Shown here piece by piece: positions 36,749-46,326 of a stretch of DNA of 64,000 nucleotides (its first letter is position 1; every line of letters begins with the position of its first letter). A model generated the notes under the pieces. The model was given only the letters and a program-made list of their open reading frames with translations, did not search any database and was not told the DNA's origin. A program made the position numbers and the translations under genes. Source of the stretch: Sphingobacterium corticibacterium (GTDB taxonomy: Bacteria; Bacteroidota; Bacteroidia; Sphingobacteriales; Sphingobacteriaceae); assembly GCF_004208525.1 (NCBI RefSeq), contig NZ_SGIT01000002.1, positions 868,001 to 932,000 on the forward strand. Reading direction: 5' to 3'.

Positions 36749-39700
36749 TTAAAATGAAAAGTTAACACCGATTACGTAGCTGGCAAAGAGTGGAAAAGTA
36801 TCCGACCCGTTGGTTTCAGGATCGGTTCCTTTCAATGCTTTTTCTTTTGTAAATACCAAAGGGTTGTATGCTGTCGCATATATTCTGGCACGCTTCGTAA
36901 ATACCTTATCCAAGGCGCGTTGCGGCAAACTATATCCGAGCGTAATGGTTTTAATCTTCAGGAAAGAACCATCCACATAGCGTAAGGCTGAAATACCAGT
37001 TGTATTATTAATACCTGGTCGTGGATAATAAGCGCCTTCGTTTTCTGGTGTCCAATAATCGATTCCTTTCGGTTGGCCACCATCGCCTGTCGTATACCAG
37101 CCCATTAAATTACTATGTATCATCTGCCCCCAGCGTATCATGGTAAATACATTCATATCAAATCCTTTATATTTAAAGGTATTATTCACCCCCAATAGCC
37201 AATTTGGGTTGGTCGTACCGAGTATCACGCGATCCGTATCGGTATATGGATGCACGCCATTATCACTGACGCCATCTTCATCAAATTTTTCATTGGTGGC
37301 AACTTTTACACCTCCCGGTTGGGAACCATATTTTGCCGCTTCTTCTTCTTCAGCCTGAGACCAAATGCCCAGATACTTATAATCATAGTGAACATTGATA
37401 GGCTCCCCCTCAAATAATTTCTGTGCAATTACATCACCATCGGGTAGACTTACGATTTTCTCTTTGTTCTTAGTGAACGAAAAATTGGATTCCCATTCAA
37501 ACTGGCTATTCCTGATATTAACTGTTCGCAACGACAGCTCAATCCCCCTGTTATTTGTTTCACCAATATTCTGCCAGGTAGACAGTGGGGATCCCCACGC
37601 TGTAATGGCCGACGTAATCGGCAATGTTCTCCGGAATAACAATCCTTTGGTATCGGTGTTATAGCTTTCAAAGGCCAAACCAATGCGGTTATTAAACAAA
37701 GATAAATCTACCCCTATATTTCGGTTATGACTTCTCTCCCAAGTAATGGATGGATTCGAATAGGTTCCCAAGTTCTGAACGTGTGCGACACGCTCACCAT
37801 CCAGTGAAACCGCCTGATAAGTATAAGCCTGTGTTTTCGAAGCATAAGCAGACATACCACCGGCATTTCCTGTTACACCATATCCAAAGCGTATTTTAAA
37901 ATCATCCAAAAAAGAACGTGAAAACGACATAAATTCTTCGTCAGACACTCGCCATGCTGCCGCCACTGCGGGGAAAGCGCTCCATTTATGCCCCTCCGCA
38001 AGATGCGAAACACCGTCCCATCGATTTGTCAACGTCAGCAAATATTTCCCGAGATAGCTGTAGTTCAGCCTTCCAGCAAAAGATAAACGTTGTTTTTGCT
38101 CATAAGCGGAAGCTAGGCCTTGCTTCTCGGTTCCATTCCCGATGTTGTAGAAAAGGTAATAGTCCAACTCCTGCCCTTGTCCCAGCAAGTTGTTATTGTC
38201 GCTTCTATTATCTGCCCAAGAAGTTATTCCTGTTAGCGTTAAATCATGTGCGTCATTAAACCTTTTATTGTAGGTCAAAACGTTTTCCCAGATATAGCTG
38301 TATCCAAAATTGTTATAGATCGAAGCCAACGGAGCAGCATATCCCGAAGCTACATTGGAGGATGCATTTCTTCCGATATAAACCCCATTCCGAGAGTTGT
38401 TTAATGTCGCTCCGACATTGGAACGGAACGTTAGTCCGGTTAAAGGTGACAACTCTACGTACGCGTTTAAGTTTGAAAATGTAGATCGTGTGTTATTTGC
38501 ATATTGATCAGGCAATTGATCCCCTAGTGGAGTGATTTCACCAGCAATATATTCAATGTTTACATTACCAAATTCATCATATACATCCCCGAGTGGATAA
38601 GCGGCCAATGACCGGGTAAAAATATTATTTCCTCGTGCATTTCTATTCGTATAATTGACATTTAAGTTTGTCCCTACCTTTAACCATGATGCCACTTCAT
38701 GATCCAAATTTAACCTAACACCGGCACGGCCTTGGTTTTCATTTGTCAACAGTCCTCCTTCTTTTGCATATGTAAAAGAAGCATAGACTTTCGTTTTCCG
38801 GATACCAGTGCTGAACGATAAATTATATTTTTCTTGCGTTGAAGAATTGTTCGTTATCTCACCTATCCAATCAATCCATTTATTATTGTTATAGGCTTCC
38901 AATGATTCGACATTCAATAAATCAGAGATATCTTCCGGATACTGTCCGTTGATAGTTCTATAGCGTTCCCGTAGATAAGTAATATATTCTTCGCCGACCA
39001 TGCCCTTAAAGAAATGAGGAGTACCACTAAATCCATAATAAGAATCGAAATCAACTTTAGATACGCCATCTTGTCCTTTCTTAGTGGTAATGATCACAAC
39101 ACCATTTGCCCCCGCAGAACCATATATGGCCGTTGAAGACGCATCTTTCAGCACATCAATACTAGCGATATCAGACGGGTTAATCTGGTCGTACGATGCC
39201 GGAACACCATCGACAATATATAAGGGCGAATTGTCACCATATATAGAGCGGGTTCCTCGCAGCAATACATTAGGGTTAGTTCCTACGGCTCCAGAACCTC
39301 TATTAATATCGACACCAGCAATTTTACCTTGCAAAGATTCCATTACATTCACTACAGGGTTGGCGACAATATCTTCCGGCTTCACCGAAACAACAGAACC
39401 GGTGAGATCGCGTTGTCGGACCGTACCATATCCAATTACGACCACTTCATCCAAGTGGTCAGAAGATGTTTCCAATACAACTGTCAGTTCCCGCCGGCCA
39501 TCGACGGCAACTTCTTGTGATTTATAACCTACATACGATACGACGAGGGTTTCATTGCCGGTAGGAAGATTCATCCTAAAAATCCCCGACTGATCTGTTC
39601 CCACACTTGTTGTACTTCCCTTAACAAAAACAGTAGCCCCCGAAATCGGACGTCCATTCGTATCCACAACTTTTCCCGTAATATCGACAAACCGATCAGC

Positions 39701-39823
39701 ATGCAGCGGAAACGAGGTTTTTACATATGTTGCTGATACCGTTCCGGGTACCATAGCAACCAGAGCATATAATAGTCGGGCATTCCGACGTATCGCTCTT
39801 TTTCTAAAAAACATAGAATTCAT
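36749..39823 (-). CDS. SusC-family TonB-dependent transporter (pair A)
   Basis: 1024 aa, the shortest SusC here. A signal peptide ends near VSA; then come FVDITGKVVDTNGRPISGAT (carboxypeptidase-regulatory-like), LDEVVVIGYGTVRQRDLTGSV, a plug with VLKDASSTAIYGSAGANGVV, and a barrel ending IGVNFSF. It imports oligosaccharides across the outer membrane. First gene of operon A; the leader is about 55 nt from the shared promoter element. Two nearby Met codons (39,823 and 39,814) are possible starts. Confidence 0.94.
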   Translation of the reverse strand: MNSMFFRKRAIRRNARLLYALVAMVPGTVSATYVKTSFPLHADRFVDITGKVVDTNGRPISGATVFVKGSTTSVGTDQSGIFRMNLPTGNETLVVSYVGYKSQEVAVDGRRELTVVLETSSDHLDEVVVIGYGTVRQRDLTGSVVSVKPEDIVANPVVNVMESLQGKIAGVDINRGSGAVGTNPNVLLRGTRSIYGDNSPLYIVDGVPASYDQINPSDIASIDVLKDASSTAIYGSAGANGVVIITTKKGQDGVSKVDFDSYYGFSGTPHFFKGMVGEEYITYLRERYRTINGQYPEDISDLLNVESLEAYNNNKWIDWIGEITNNSSTQEKYNLSFSTGIRKTKVYASFTYAKEGGLLTNENQGRAGVRLNLDHEVASWLKVGTNLNVNYTNRNARGNNIFTRSLAAYPLGDVYDEFGNVNIEYIAGEITPLGDQLPDQYANNTRSTFSNLNAYVELSPLTGLTFRSNVGATLNNSRNGVYIGRNASSNVASGYAAPLASIYNNFGYSYIWENVLTYNKRFNDAHDLTLTGITSWADNRSDNNNLLGQGQELDYYLFYNIGNGTEKQGLASAYEQKQRLSFAGRLNYSYLGKYLLTLTNRWDGVSHLAEGHKWSAFPAVAAAWRVSDEEFMSFSRSFLDDFKIRFGYGVTGNAGGMSAYASKTQAYTYQAVSLDGERVAHVQNLGTYSNPSITWERSHNRNIGVDLSLFNNRIGLAFESYNTDTKGLLFRRTLPITSAITAWGSPLSTWQNIGETNNRGIELSLRTVNIRNSQFEWESNFSFTKNKEKIVSLPDGDVIAQKLFEGEPINVHYDYKYLGIWSQAEEEEAAKYGSQPGGVKVATNEKFDEDGVSDNGVHPYTDTDRVILGTTNPNWLLGVNNTFKYKGFDMNVFTMIRWGQMIHSNLMGWYTTGDGGQPKGIDYWTPENEGAYYPRPGINNTTGISALRYVDGSFLKIKTITLGYSLPQRALDKVFTKRARIYATAYNPLVFTKEKALKGTDPETNGSDTFPLFASYVIGVNFSF

Positions 39824-39887
39824 TGGTTGAAAATTGCTTTGTTTAAATTCCTAATTATTACAGTCTGTAACTGTTAGTTATAGCAAA

Positions 39888-39954
39888 CAAAGTTGATAAA
39901 AAGCGTACGGGAATTACTATAATGCATTGCCCTATTATGATAACATATTAGCAT
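39888..39954 (-). promoter_or_regulatory. Shared PUL promoter element (copy A), upstream of SusCD operon A
   Basis: This is the reference copy. The 38-bp element 39,917-39,954 contains gcattgccct and catattagcat (plus strand). In the direction of transcription it is followed by 25 bp and CAACTTTG, close to the TANNTTTG -7 box. No good -33 TTG is seen at the usual distance, as expected for an activator-dependent promoter. Start codon 65 bp downstream. The rest of the 302-bp gap (39,824-40,125) holds only the GH105 terminator. Confidence 0.6.
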
Positions 39955-40054
39955 TCGAATATATACATGGTCGGTATATCAAAAAAACTTGGATTCCGAT
40001 ACAAATAATTCGATAGCCGATAAAGGAAATTAGATTATGCCGGCACAATAAAAA

Positions 40055-40077
40055 AGCTGTCTCATCATGCGACAGCT
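40055..40077 (-). terminator. Intrinsic terminator of GH105 gene
   Basis: AGCTGTC (40,055-40,061) pairs with GACAGCT (40,071-40,077) around a 9-nt loop. On the minus strand it is followed by TTTTTATT. It lies 48 bp past the GH105 stop. Confidence 0.75.
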
Positions 40078-40125
40078 GTATTATTACGATTTTTTTTTAA
40101 GAAGATAAGAGAGGCTATTGTAGCG

Positions 40126-41349
40126 TCATTCTGAAAAAGCCACATTTTTATCCTTTCTAAGTTGAGCCTCATTAGCTGCAAGGATAAAAGCCCCCATTCC
40201 TTTCGGATCATCCTGTATGACCGGTTCACTCATATAATAAGCAAAAGAACCATCTCTATAGGGTGTACCCCCAAGACCAGAGACCATGACCGTCCCGTTG
40301 AGGTGATAATAGCCATCATCACCTTTAACGATAAATTCCTTGATCATTCCATTATATCCTTTTTCAGCAATAGCGCCATATTTTGCAGAGATGTAACCTA
40401 ATCTAACGGCTTTCATCATGGTATACACAAACATGGATGAAGCCGATGCCTCGGGATAATTCTGCTTCTCTTCTCCTTTATCCAGTACCTGATACCATAG
40501 ACCGTTCTCCAGATTCTGCACCTTGGACACGGCTTCCACATAGCGGTTGAGAATATCAAGCAACGTTTTTCGATCCGCATGATCCTGTGGAAAATAATCC
40601 AGTACATCCACTAGCGCGACACCATACCAGCCCATTGCCCTTCCCCAAAAGTGAGGCGATTTGCCGGTTTGTTTATCCGCCCATTTTTGTTCCCTACGCT
40701 CATCCCAGGCATGATGTAATAGCCCTGTTCTTTCATCTCGAGCGTGTTTTTCCATCAAGGTGAACTGCCTAGCGATATCGGTAAAATTTTCCGTTTCGCC
40801 AAAGATTTTGCTGTAGTGCGCATAAAATGGCTGCCCCATATATAAACCATCCAGCCACATTTGGTGCGGGTATACCTTTTTATGCCAGAAGCCGCCCTCG
40901 CTTGTACGCGGGTGTGTGTACAGTTGTTGCCTTACATACTTCGCTGCATCTTGATACTTTTTATCTGTTGTCTTTTCATAGAGGTACAATAAGATTTTTC
41001 CGTTTCTCACATAGTCTATGTTGTAACTATCTTGCGTATAATAGCGAATACTGTCGTTGGGTAGTATAAATCTGTCCATCTGCTTTACGATATAATCATA
41101 ATAGCGTTGCTCACCTGTCCGCGCATAAACGTTGGAGATAGCTTCCAGATAAAGCCCGATATCGTACGACCATCCCGCTGACTTACCATCCAGACGAGAT
41201 AAAGAGTCTGGCCATTTATGCATAATAGTGTTGCTTATTTCACGGGCATAATCAATATCTGCATCAGTCGATTTGATGGATGTACAATTGCAGAAAAAAA
41301 GAGAGGTCAATGCAGAACTCAAAAGGAAGGTGAGGTACTTTCTGTACAT
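40126..41349 (-). CDS. Unsaturated rhamnogalacturonyl hydrolase, GH105
   Basis: 407 aa with an N-terminal export signal; a Cys-rich end FFCNCTS could be a weak lipobox. The (alpha/alpha)6 barrel carries the GH105 block PHQMWLDGLYMGQPF with the catalytic Asp D167, plus KSPHFWGRAMGWYGVALVD. GH105 enzymes remove the unsaturated uronic acid that pectate or rhamnogalacturonan lyases leave at the non-reducing end, matching the PL1 lyases in this locus. It has its own terminator. It is the one PUL enzyme gene for which I do not find the shared promoter element; a weak GTATTTTG box lies at 41,383-41,390. Confidence 0.92.
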   Translation of the reverse strand: MYRKYLTFLLSSALTSLFFCNCTSIKSTDADIDYAREISNTIMHKWPDSLSRLDGKSAGWSYDIGLYLEAISNVYARTGEQRYYDYIVKQMDRFILPNDSIRYYTQDSYNIDYVRNGKILLYLYEKTTDKKYQDAAKYVRQQLYTHPRTSEGGFWHKKVYPHQMWLDGLYMGQPFYAHYSKIFGETENFTDIARQFTLMEKHARDERTGLLHHAWDERREQKWADKQTGKSPHFWGRAMGWYGVALVDVLDYFPQDHADRKTLLDILNRYVEAVSKVQNLENGLWYQVLDKGEEKQNYPEASASSMFVYTMMKAVRLGYISAKYGAIAEKGYNGMIKEFIVKGDDGYYHLNGTVMVSGLGGTPYRDGSFAYYMSEPVIQDDPKGMGAFILAANEAQLRKDKNVAFSE

Positions 41350-42035
41350 ATTTTTTGATTTACGATAGTCTATAATAGATTACAAAATACGACTTTTATT
41401 TGCTTTATCCACTTTTTGGCTTCATTTTGTGCAACAACATGAACACGGCGAGAGACCTATTTGCCTTAACGAGCTCCCACTTTGTACTGACGAAGGACTT
41501 CTTTTCTTTGTTGAGATACCTCAATGCGTTGCTGAGCCCCCTCAATACCACATTGAGGGACAACTATACTCGCAAAAAGTACCTCGACATCTATACGCCA
41601 TACGTATCGGAGGTTATGAGCGGCATCAACATGACATGGAAGAACGACAATACAGTATTGCCGTTGCTCAAAACATTTTCGAGATAGGAGATGACTACAT
41701 TGACGGAGGAATAGGTTACAGAGAGGAACGCATATAACGTGTAGACGTACCGATACATCTCGTCGAGGGACAACCGGAGACATCGAACGGACCTCAGTGC
41801 TTTATTGCGGTATGTAGAAAGCATATATCGCTATCTCGACAAGCACACGAAGGCCCTCATCAAGCTCAACAACTACGGCGTCAGGTCAAAGACGTACCGC
41901 AACGGACTATTGAGGTACCGCAAAACGACAGGAAAGCATGCCATCCGCACGCTTTATCTGCTGTATCATCTTTTCGAAAACGACACTATTCATCATCAGT
42001 CATCAGCTTCACGCTACTCCTACTATTATAATTAC
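41350..42035. other. 686-bp gene-less tract with degenerate short repeats
   Basis: No intact gene is supported on either strand, although base composition from about 41,440 to 41,960 is more coding-like than other gaps. The same plus-strand frame gives protein-like pieces at 41,400-41,687 and 41,805 onward, interrupted by three stops. The minus strand gives pieces with recurring L-R-Y. Short words recur: GAGGGACAAC at 41,555 and 41,765; GTACCGCAA at 41,894 and 41,915; gacgtaccg at 41,744 and 41,891. Small inverted repeats include TTGAG-ATAC-CTCAA (41,510-41,523). It may be a decayed gene, a degenerate repeat or a structured RNA. Confidence 0.4.
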
Positions 42036-43466
42036 TTACATAAGGTCAAAACGTATCACCTGTGCAACATCGGAGGGGAGACGTCCGTTCTTAGGAATGG
42101 TAAAACTAATGCTACCGACCGTTTCTTGAAAAGCACAATCGTAATTTTTCTTGACACTAAGAAGTGTGGCTGATTTAATTTGTCCTTTTAAATTGTTGCT
42201 ACTTAGTCCCGACAAAGTGATTTGTTTTTCTGTTCCCGGCCAATCTAGAAAAATAGCATAGATTGATTTTCCCTTCCTTGTATAATGGACACGTTTACCA
42301 TCCGCTGTGATTTCGTTCGAAACGACATAAGGCCGGGTACCATATATAGACTCGCCGTAAGACCATAACCATACACCTACATTGGCCATCACATCTTTTT
42401 GATCTTGCGGAATAGACCCGTCTGCCATCGGAGAAAGGTTCAACAGCAAATGACCATTGTTACTTACAATCTCTATCAACTTATGGAGTATCTCCTTGTG
42501 CGTAGACAATTTCATTCCTTTGACATACCCCCAGGACCGGTGATAACCAGCACTAATGGTCAAATCACATAACCAAGGGATAGAATCCATCTCGTCGGGA
42601 CTAAACATTTCATGATCCAACATCCCTATCGTTCGCGGAAAATCGTTGTTTTTGTAGGTGACTATCACTTCCTGCTTAGTCTTCTGCGCCTGGTTGAAAT
42701 AGTTCGAAAGAAAATCAAGCTTATAACGCTCTGGAATTTGATCCATCCACGCGTCGAAATAAACAAGGTCAGGGCTGTACTTATCTACAACTTCATTACT
42801 TTTATTCAACCACATCTGTAACCACTCTTCATGTGGCATTAGACAGCCATACATTTTTGCATATTTGGGATTGTTAGCAGCCCATTCTGGCTTAACCTTT
42901 ACATAGGTGTAATTATTTTCGTGATGAAGCGATGTTATAAATTTTAATCCTCTGGCTTTGATAGATTTCCCCAATTCGCCTATGATATCGCGTTTGGGTC
43001 CCATTTCCTTTGCATTGAACGGCGTATATTTACTATCCCACATCGAGAATCCATCATGATGTTCGGCAACCGTACCCGCAAAGCGTGCTCCACTCTCTTT
43101 AAAAAGTGTAGCCCATTCATCGGCGTCAAACTTCTCCCCTTTGAACATAGGGATAAAATCATGATACCCAAATTCGGAGAGTGGCCCGTACATTTCTATA
43201 TGCCGGTTGTGTCCACCCATTAAGAAATCTGTAGATTCCGAATTCTGGTGCATGTAGAAATAATATTGTTCGTTTCCATAAGCTGGTACGGAGTAAACAC
43301 CCCAGTGACAGTAAATTCCGAATTTAGCATCCCTCATCCATTCTGGAACTGGCGTATGTTGATGAAGCGACTCCCAGTCAGGTGTATATTGTTTTTGAGC
43401 TTTGCTGTTTAAACCAATTATACATAAGATAATGCACAAAACTATGAAGCTAAGTTGTTTTATCAT
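42036..43466 (-). CDS. Alpha-L-fucosidase, GH29
   Basis: 476 aa with a signal peptide (ends near SKAQ). The GH29 barrel shows AKFGIYCHWGVYSVPAYG, VAEHHDGFSMWDS and the nucleophile region PDLVYFDAWMD (probable nucleophile D238). A C-terminal beta-sandwich follows from about 360. It removes alpha-linked L-fucose, known in arabinogalactan, xyloglucan and rhamnogalacturonan side chains. It starts 79 bp after the multidomain PL1 gene with no terminator seen between, so it is probably the second gene of operon G. Subfamily (A or B) and linkage are not clear. Confidence 0.9.
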   Translation of the reverse strand: MIKQLSFIVLCIILCIIGLNSKAQKQYTPDWESLHQHTPVPEWMRDAKFGIYCHWGVYSVPAYGNEQYYFYMHQNSESTDFLMGGHNRHIEMYGPLSEFGYHDFIPMFKGEKFDADEWATLFKESGARFAGTVAEHHDGFSMWDSKYTPFNAKEMGPKRDIIGELGKSIKARGLKFITSLHHENNYTYVKVKPEWAANNPKYAKMYGCLMPHEEWLQMWLNKSNEVVDKYSPDLVYFDAWMDQIPERYKLDFLSNYFNQAQKTKQEVIVTYKNNDFPRTIGMLDHEMFSPDEMDSIPWLCDLTISAGYHRSWGYVKGMKLSTHKEILHKLIEIVSNNGHLLLNLSPMADGSIPQDQKDVMANVGVWLWSYGESIYGTRPYVVSNEITADGKRVHYTRKGKSIYAIFLDWPGTEKQITLSGLSSNNLKGQIKSATLLSVKKNYDCAFQETVGSISFTIPKNGRLPSDVAQVIRFDLM

Positions 43467-43545
43467 TGACTATATTTTATTCTTTTGAATAATTCCTTCT
43501 GTTTTATATATAAAATAGATACGAACATCCAAATTAATCATTCTA

Positions 43546-46041
43546 TTATATTCCACTAAGAATATTAACCGTACGGGTCATACTATCACCTTCGGCGTCC
43601 GTAACCGTAAATTCAAATGAACCTGCACCAGTCGTAGACGGCTTGAAAATAGCTTTTCCGCTTTCTACCGATACCGTGCCATTCTCTGCCTTATTTCCTT
43701 TGAACATCGGGCTTTGCGTAAATCCTCTGGCCAACGCTTTGAGGTCTATTTCTAAAGACTCGCCAGCTGCCGCGCTAAAGTGTGCTTTAGACATCCATTG
43801 CAGGTATTCATCTAATTCCGTGTAACCATCTCGATTTTTATCTAGATTAGTATCTGAAAAATCGCCTTTCGGAGATTTTGGGTCTAACCCGCGTTGGACT
43901 TCCCACCAATCTGGCAATCCGTCATGGTCGCTGTCCCAATTGGCAGCACGTCTCACTTCGGGATAATCCTCGTAGCCGCCTACATCATCCTGATGATCAG
44001 GGAAACCTGGCTTACCGGATATACTACCTGTTGCTGAATAGGTACTATCGATCGTTTCTTGAATAATACGTTGATCGTGCTCATCTAACTCAGGTTGGTT
44101 ATTGCCCACATCAGACAGCACCAGTTTATAGGCCAGTCGAGCACTATGCGTAGTCACTTTCGCATCGAAAAAAGATTTATCGACAAACGTTTCATATTTT
44201 TCGGAATCTCCATTACTATACCTTGCTTTCCGACCCTCTTCCTGGTTGTGTTCATCAAAGTGTCCCGGCATCAGATTCCCATCGAAATAGCATCTTTGCG
44301 TCCCTTTTCCAACATTTTCATGATCTCCGATGAAGGCAAAGAACTGGGTTGTTCCGGCTCCTGGTTTATAATAATTGTTTACGAAGTTTACTTCACGCGC
44401 ACCGCCATCTGTGGCTCGGGCACCCCAATTATATACGACATTATTGCGAAGATCCAGTTTACCACTGTAAAATCCGTCACCATTCAGACCTCCGGCCAGA
44501 CTCCAGTTTCTCCCGTAGCAATGGGCCAACAGGTTGTGGTGGAAGCTGCCTACCTCTCCACCGATACTTGCAGCATATCCGTGCATCTTTCCTTTATCAT
44601 ATTTACTGTGACCAGCCGAATTCAATGCTTCGGATATTAAGGTACGCTGTAAGGTAATGTTTTTCGCTCCACGTGAACTGAAAGCTTCATCTATCGTCCA
44701 GCTTATAGAACAATGGTCGACGATACTATAGTTCGCACCTGTCAAACCCATGCCATCTGCTGTTTTCCCTGCACCTAACCGAACACGCAGGTTCTGTGCC
44801 ACCACATCATTTCCCGTAAATCCAAAAGGAGCACCGGCAATACAGATTCCTTTTCCCGGCGCTGTTTGTCCGGCTATAGTCACGTACGGCTGGCTCGCAA
44901 CTAAGCGGGATTTCAGATGAATAATGCCTGAAACGGCGAAAACAATCGTCCGCGGACCGGCATGCTTCTCCACGGCTTCACGCAGACTTCCCGGCCCGCT
45001 ATCATTTAAGTTGGTTACTTCCACTACGATTCCCCCACGTCCTCCACGTGCATGGCGCCCATATCCTTCCGCTTCCGGAAACGCCAATTGTGCCGGCCGG
45101 AAATACCATACGTCCCCTTGCGTTTTACCGTTGCTGGTAACTTCGTCTATCCGCCAATAGTACGTATCCATACTGTAAAGACCTGTAGTCGTATATTCAG
45201 TCGTATTTTGTACGCCTTTAAATTCCGGAGAGGTAGGTGTAGCATCTGCAACCCTGGCAGAATCCAACCCAAAATAGATTTCATGTCTTGTAGCTCCAGG
45301 GGCGACGCCCCAAGTTAATGTTACGGATTCGCTTTGCAGCTCCACATGTTCATCGGCATTACTGGGTGAAGGGGAATGAGCCTGCTTCGCCGCATCAGGT
45401 GTATTAATTTCAAACGCATTGATCGCTAAATCTCTCCGAACAGAAGCCGTTTGGTCTCCTGCTTCAAATACCACAACTGCATCCTCGCCTTGTTTTACGT
45501 TTAAATGTATATAGGCTGTTACTGCGTCCGCTGTCTTGAGTGCCCTTATGCTTGGCTGCACCGTCTGCTTTTTGCCCTTATGCGAAATGACAATAGGACT
45601 GAACGCTTTATCCTCCGGGCTATGCGGAATGTTATGGTATGTCAACAAGGTATGCTCGCCTTCGGGTAGCCCGCTGATACGCATTTCAATCTTTCCTGCT
45701 GCATCTCCGTCTTTTAATGTTATCCCATCGGAAATTAAATGGGCAAAATGAGGTGATCCCATCCCAGCTTTGTACCATTCAGAAGCAAGTTCAGCTCTAT
45801 CCGAATCCACTTTGGCAAAGGTAATCTTTATATTCACCTCGGTAAAGCTGTCAGAACTCCCCGGTTTTATCTGCCAAGAGGAATAACCGCTCTCGTTTGT
45901 TTCAGCAACTCGGCGGCTACTTTCATTAAGATCCACTTTTATCACAGGTCTCTGCTGGGCAAAAGCTGTATTAACTATAAATAAGCTAACTAACATGAAG
46001 CTACACACAAGTGACTGAAAAACAATATTCCTTAGAGACAT
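43546..46041 (-). CDS. Multidomain pectate-lyase-like PL1 protein
   Basis: 831 aa with a signal peptide (VNTAFAQ). The N-terminal part (about 35-210) is a beta-sandwich module, and 220-320 looks like a fibronectin-III domain ending in YYWRIDEVT. The PL1 beta-helix (about 320-690) has AFPEAEGYGRHARGGRGG, IVDHCSISWTIDEAF and NFVNNYYKPG. Ca2+-loop repeats follow (DSDHDGLPDWW, NLDKNRDGYTELDEY), then a C-terminal Ig-like domain ending FTVTDAEGDSM. The catalytic arginine candidate is R511 in YGRNWSLAGG, where Pro and the second Arg of RxPxxR are replaced by Trp and Ala. It may therefore have altered specificity or be a non-standard lyase. Confidence 0.87.
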   Translation of the reverse strand: MSLRNIVFQSLVCSFMLVSLFIVNTAFAQQRPVIKVDLNESSRRVAETNESGYSSWQIKPGSSDSFTEVNIKITFAKVDSDRAELASEWYKAGMGSPHFAHLISDGITLKDGDAAGKIEMRISGLPEGEHTLLTYHNIPHSPEDKAFSPIVISHKGKKQTVQPSIRALKTADAVTAYIHLNVKQGEDAVVVFEAGDQTASVRRDLAINAFEINTPDAAKQAHSPSPSNADEHVELQSESVTLTWGVAPGATRHEIYFGLDSARVADATPTSPEFKGVQNTTEYTTTGLYSMDTYYWRIDEVTSNGKTQGDVWYFRPAQLAFPEAEGYGRHARGGRGGIVVEVTNLNDSGPGSLREAVEKHAGPRTIVFAVSGIIHLKSRLVASQPYVTIAGQTAPGKGICIAGAPFGFTGNDVVAQNLRVRLGAGKTADGMGLTGANYSIVDHCSISWTIDEAFSSRGAKNITLQRTLISEALNSAGHSKYDKGKMHGYAASIGGEVGSFHHNLLAHCYGRNWSLAGGLNGDGFYSGKLDLRNNVVYNWGARATDGGAREVNFVNNYYKPGAGTTQFFAFIGDHENVGKGTQRCYFDGNLMPGHFDEHNQEEGRKARYSNGDSEKYETFVDKSFFDAKVTTHSARLAYKLVLSDVGNNQPELDEHDQRIIQETIDSTYSATGSISGKPGFPDHQDDVGGYEDYPEVRRAANWDSDHDGLPDWWEVQRGLDPKSPKGDFSDTNLDKNRDGYTELDEYLQWMSKAHFSAAAGESLEIDLKALARGFTQSPMFKGNKAENGTVSVESGKAIFKPSTTGAGSFEFTVTDAEGDSMTRTVNILSGI

Positions 46042-46122
46042 CTGTTAAGTTTTTTAAAGTTTATAATTCGATAAGATGTATAATATATCACGTATCTATG
46101 GGATTAGTTATCTACGTTTATT

Positions 46123-46189
46123 CAAATGTAGGAGGCTTTGCAGATTGTTTATTATATTATTTTTACGCTTTTTTCTACTATATTGCCAA
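46123..46189 (-). promoter_or_regulatory. Shared PUL promoter element (copy G), upstream of operon G
   Basis: The element 46,152-46,189 lies 25 bp before TTTG (46,126-46,123), which is 82 bp ahead of the start at 46,041. By hand count it matches copy F at 25 of 38 and copy A at 20 of 38. It is one of the weaker copies; the TTTG spacing and shared TTATA and ATATT blocks support it. Confidence 0.4.
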
Positions 46190-46256
46190 ATTAACAAATT
46201 GGCTATCAAGGCAAAATAAGCTTTTCACTCAGAAAGCACATCGTCGTTTCAAAAAA

Positions 46257-46284
46257 AGCTGTTGCACGAGATTGTGCAACAGCT
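46257..46284 (-). terminator. Intrinsic terminator of tandem PL1 operon F
   Basis: AGCTGTTGCAC (46,257-46,267) and GTGCAACAGCT (46,274-46,284) form a perfect 11-bp stem with a 6-nt loop. On the minus strand it is followed by a run of T. It lies 43 bp past the stop at 46,327. Confidence 0.9.
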
Positions 46285-46326
46285 CACCAAACTAACTAAA
46301 CTAATAAAAGAGTGCCTTTAAAGGGG

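Noticed and set aside
41383..41450. Possible copy of the shared promoter element before GH105
   Set aside because: CAAA occurs at 41,383, but the 38-bp element at the fixed distance is absent: no ATT, CC or ATATTA blocks at the expected positions.
41805..42173. 122-aa open frame on the plus strand overlapping the GH29 3' end
   Set aside because: It runs into the coding region of a well-supported fucosidase on the other strand and matches no family; treated as part of the degenerate tract.
44095..44640. 181-aa open frame on the plus strand
   Set aside because: Antisense shadow of the 831-aa PL1 gene.
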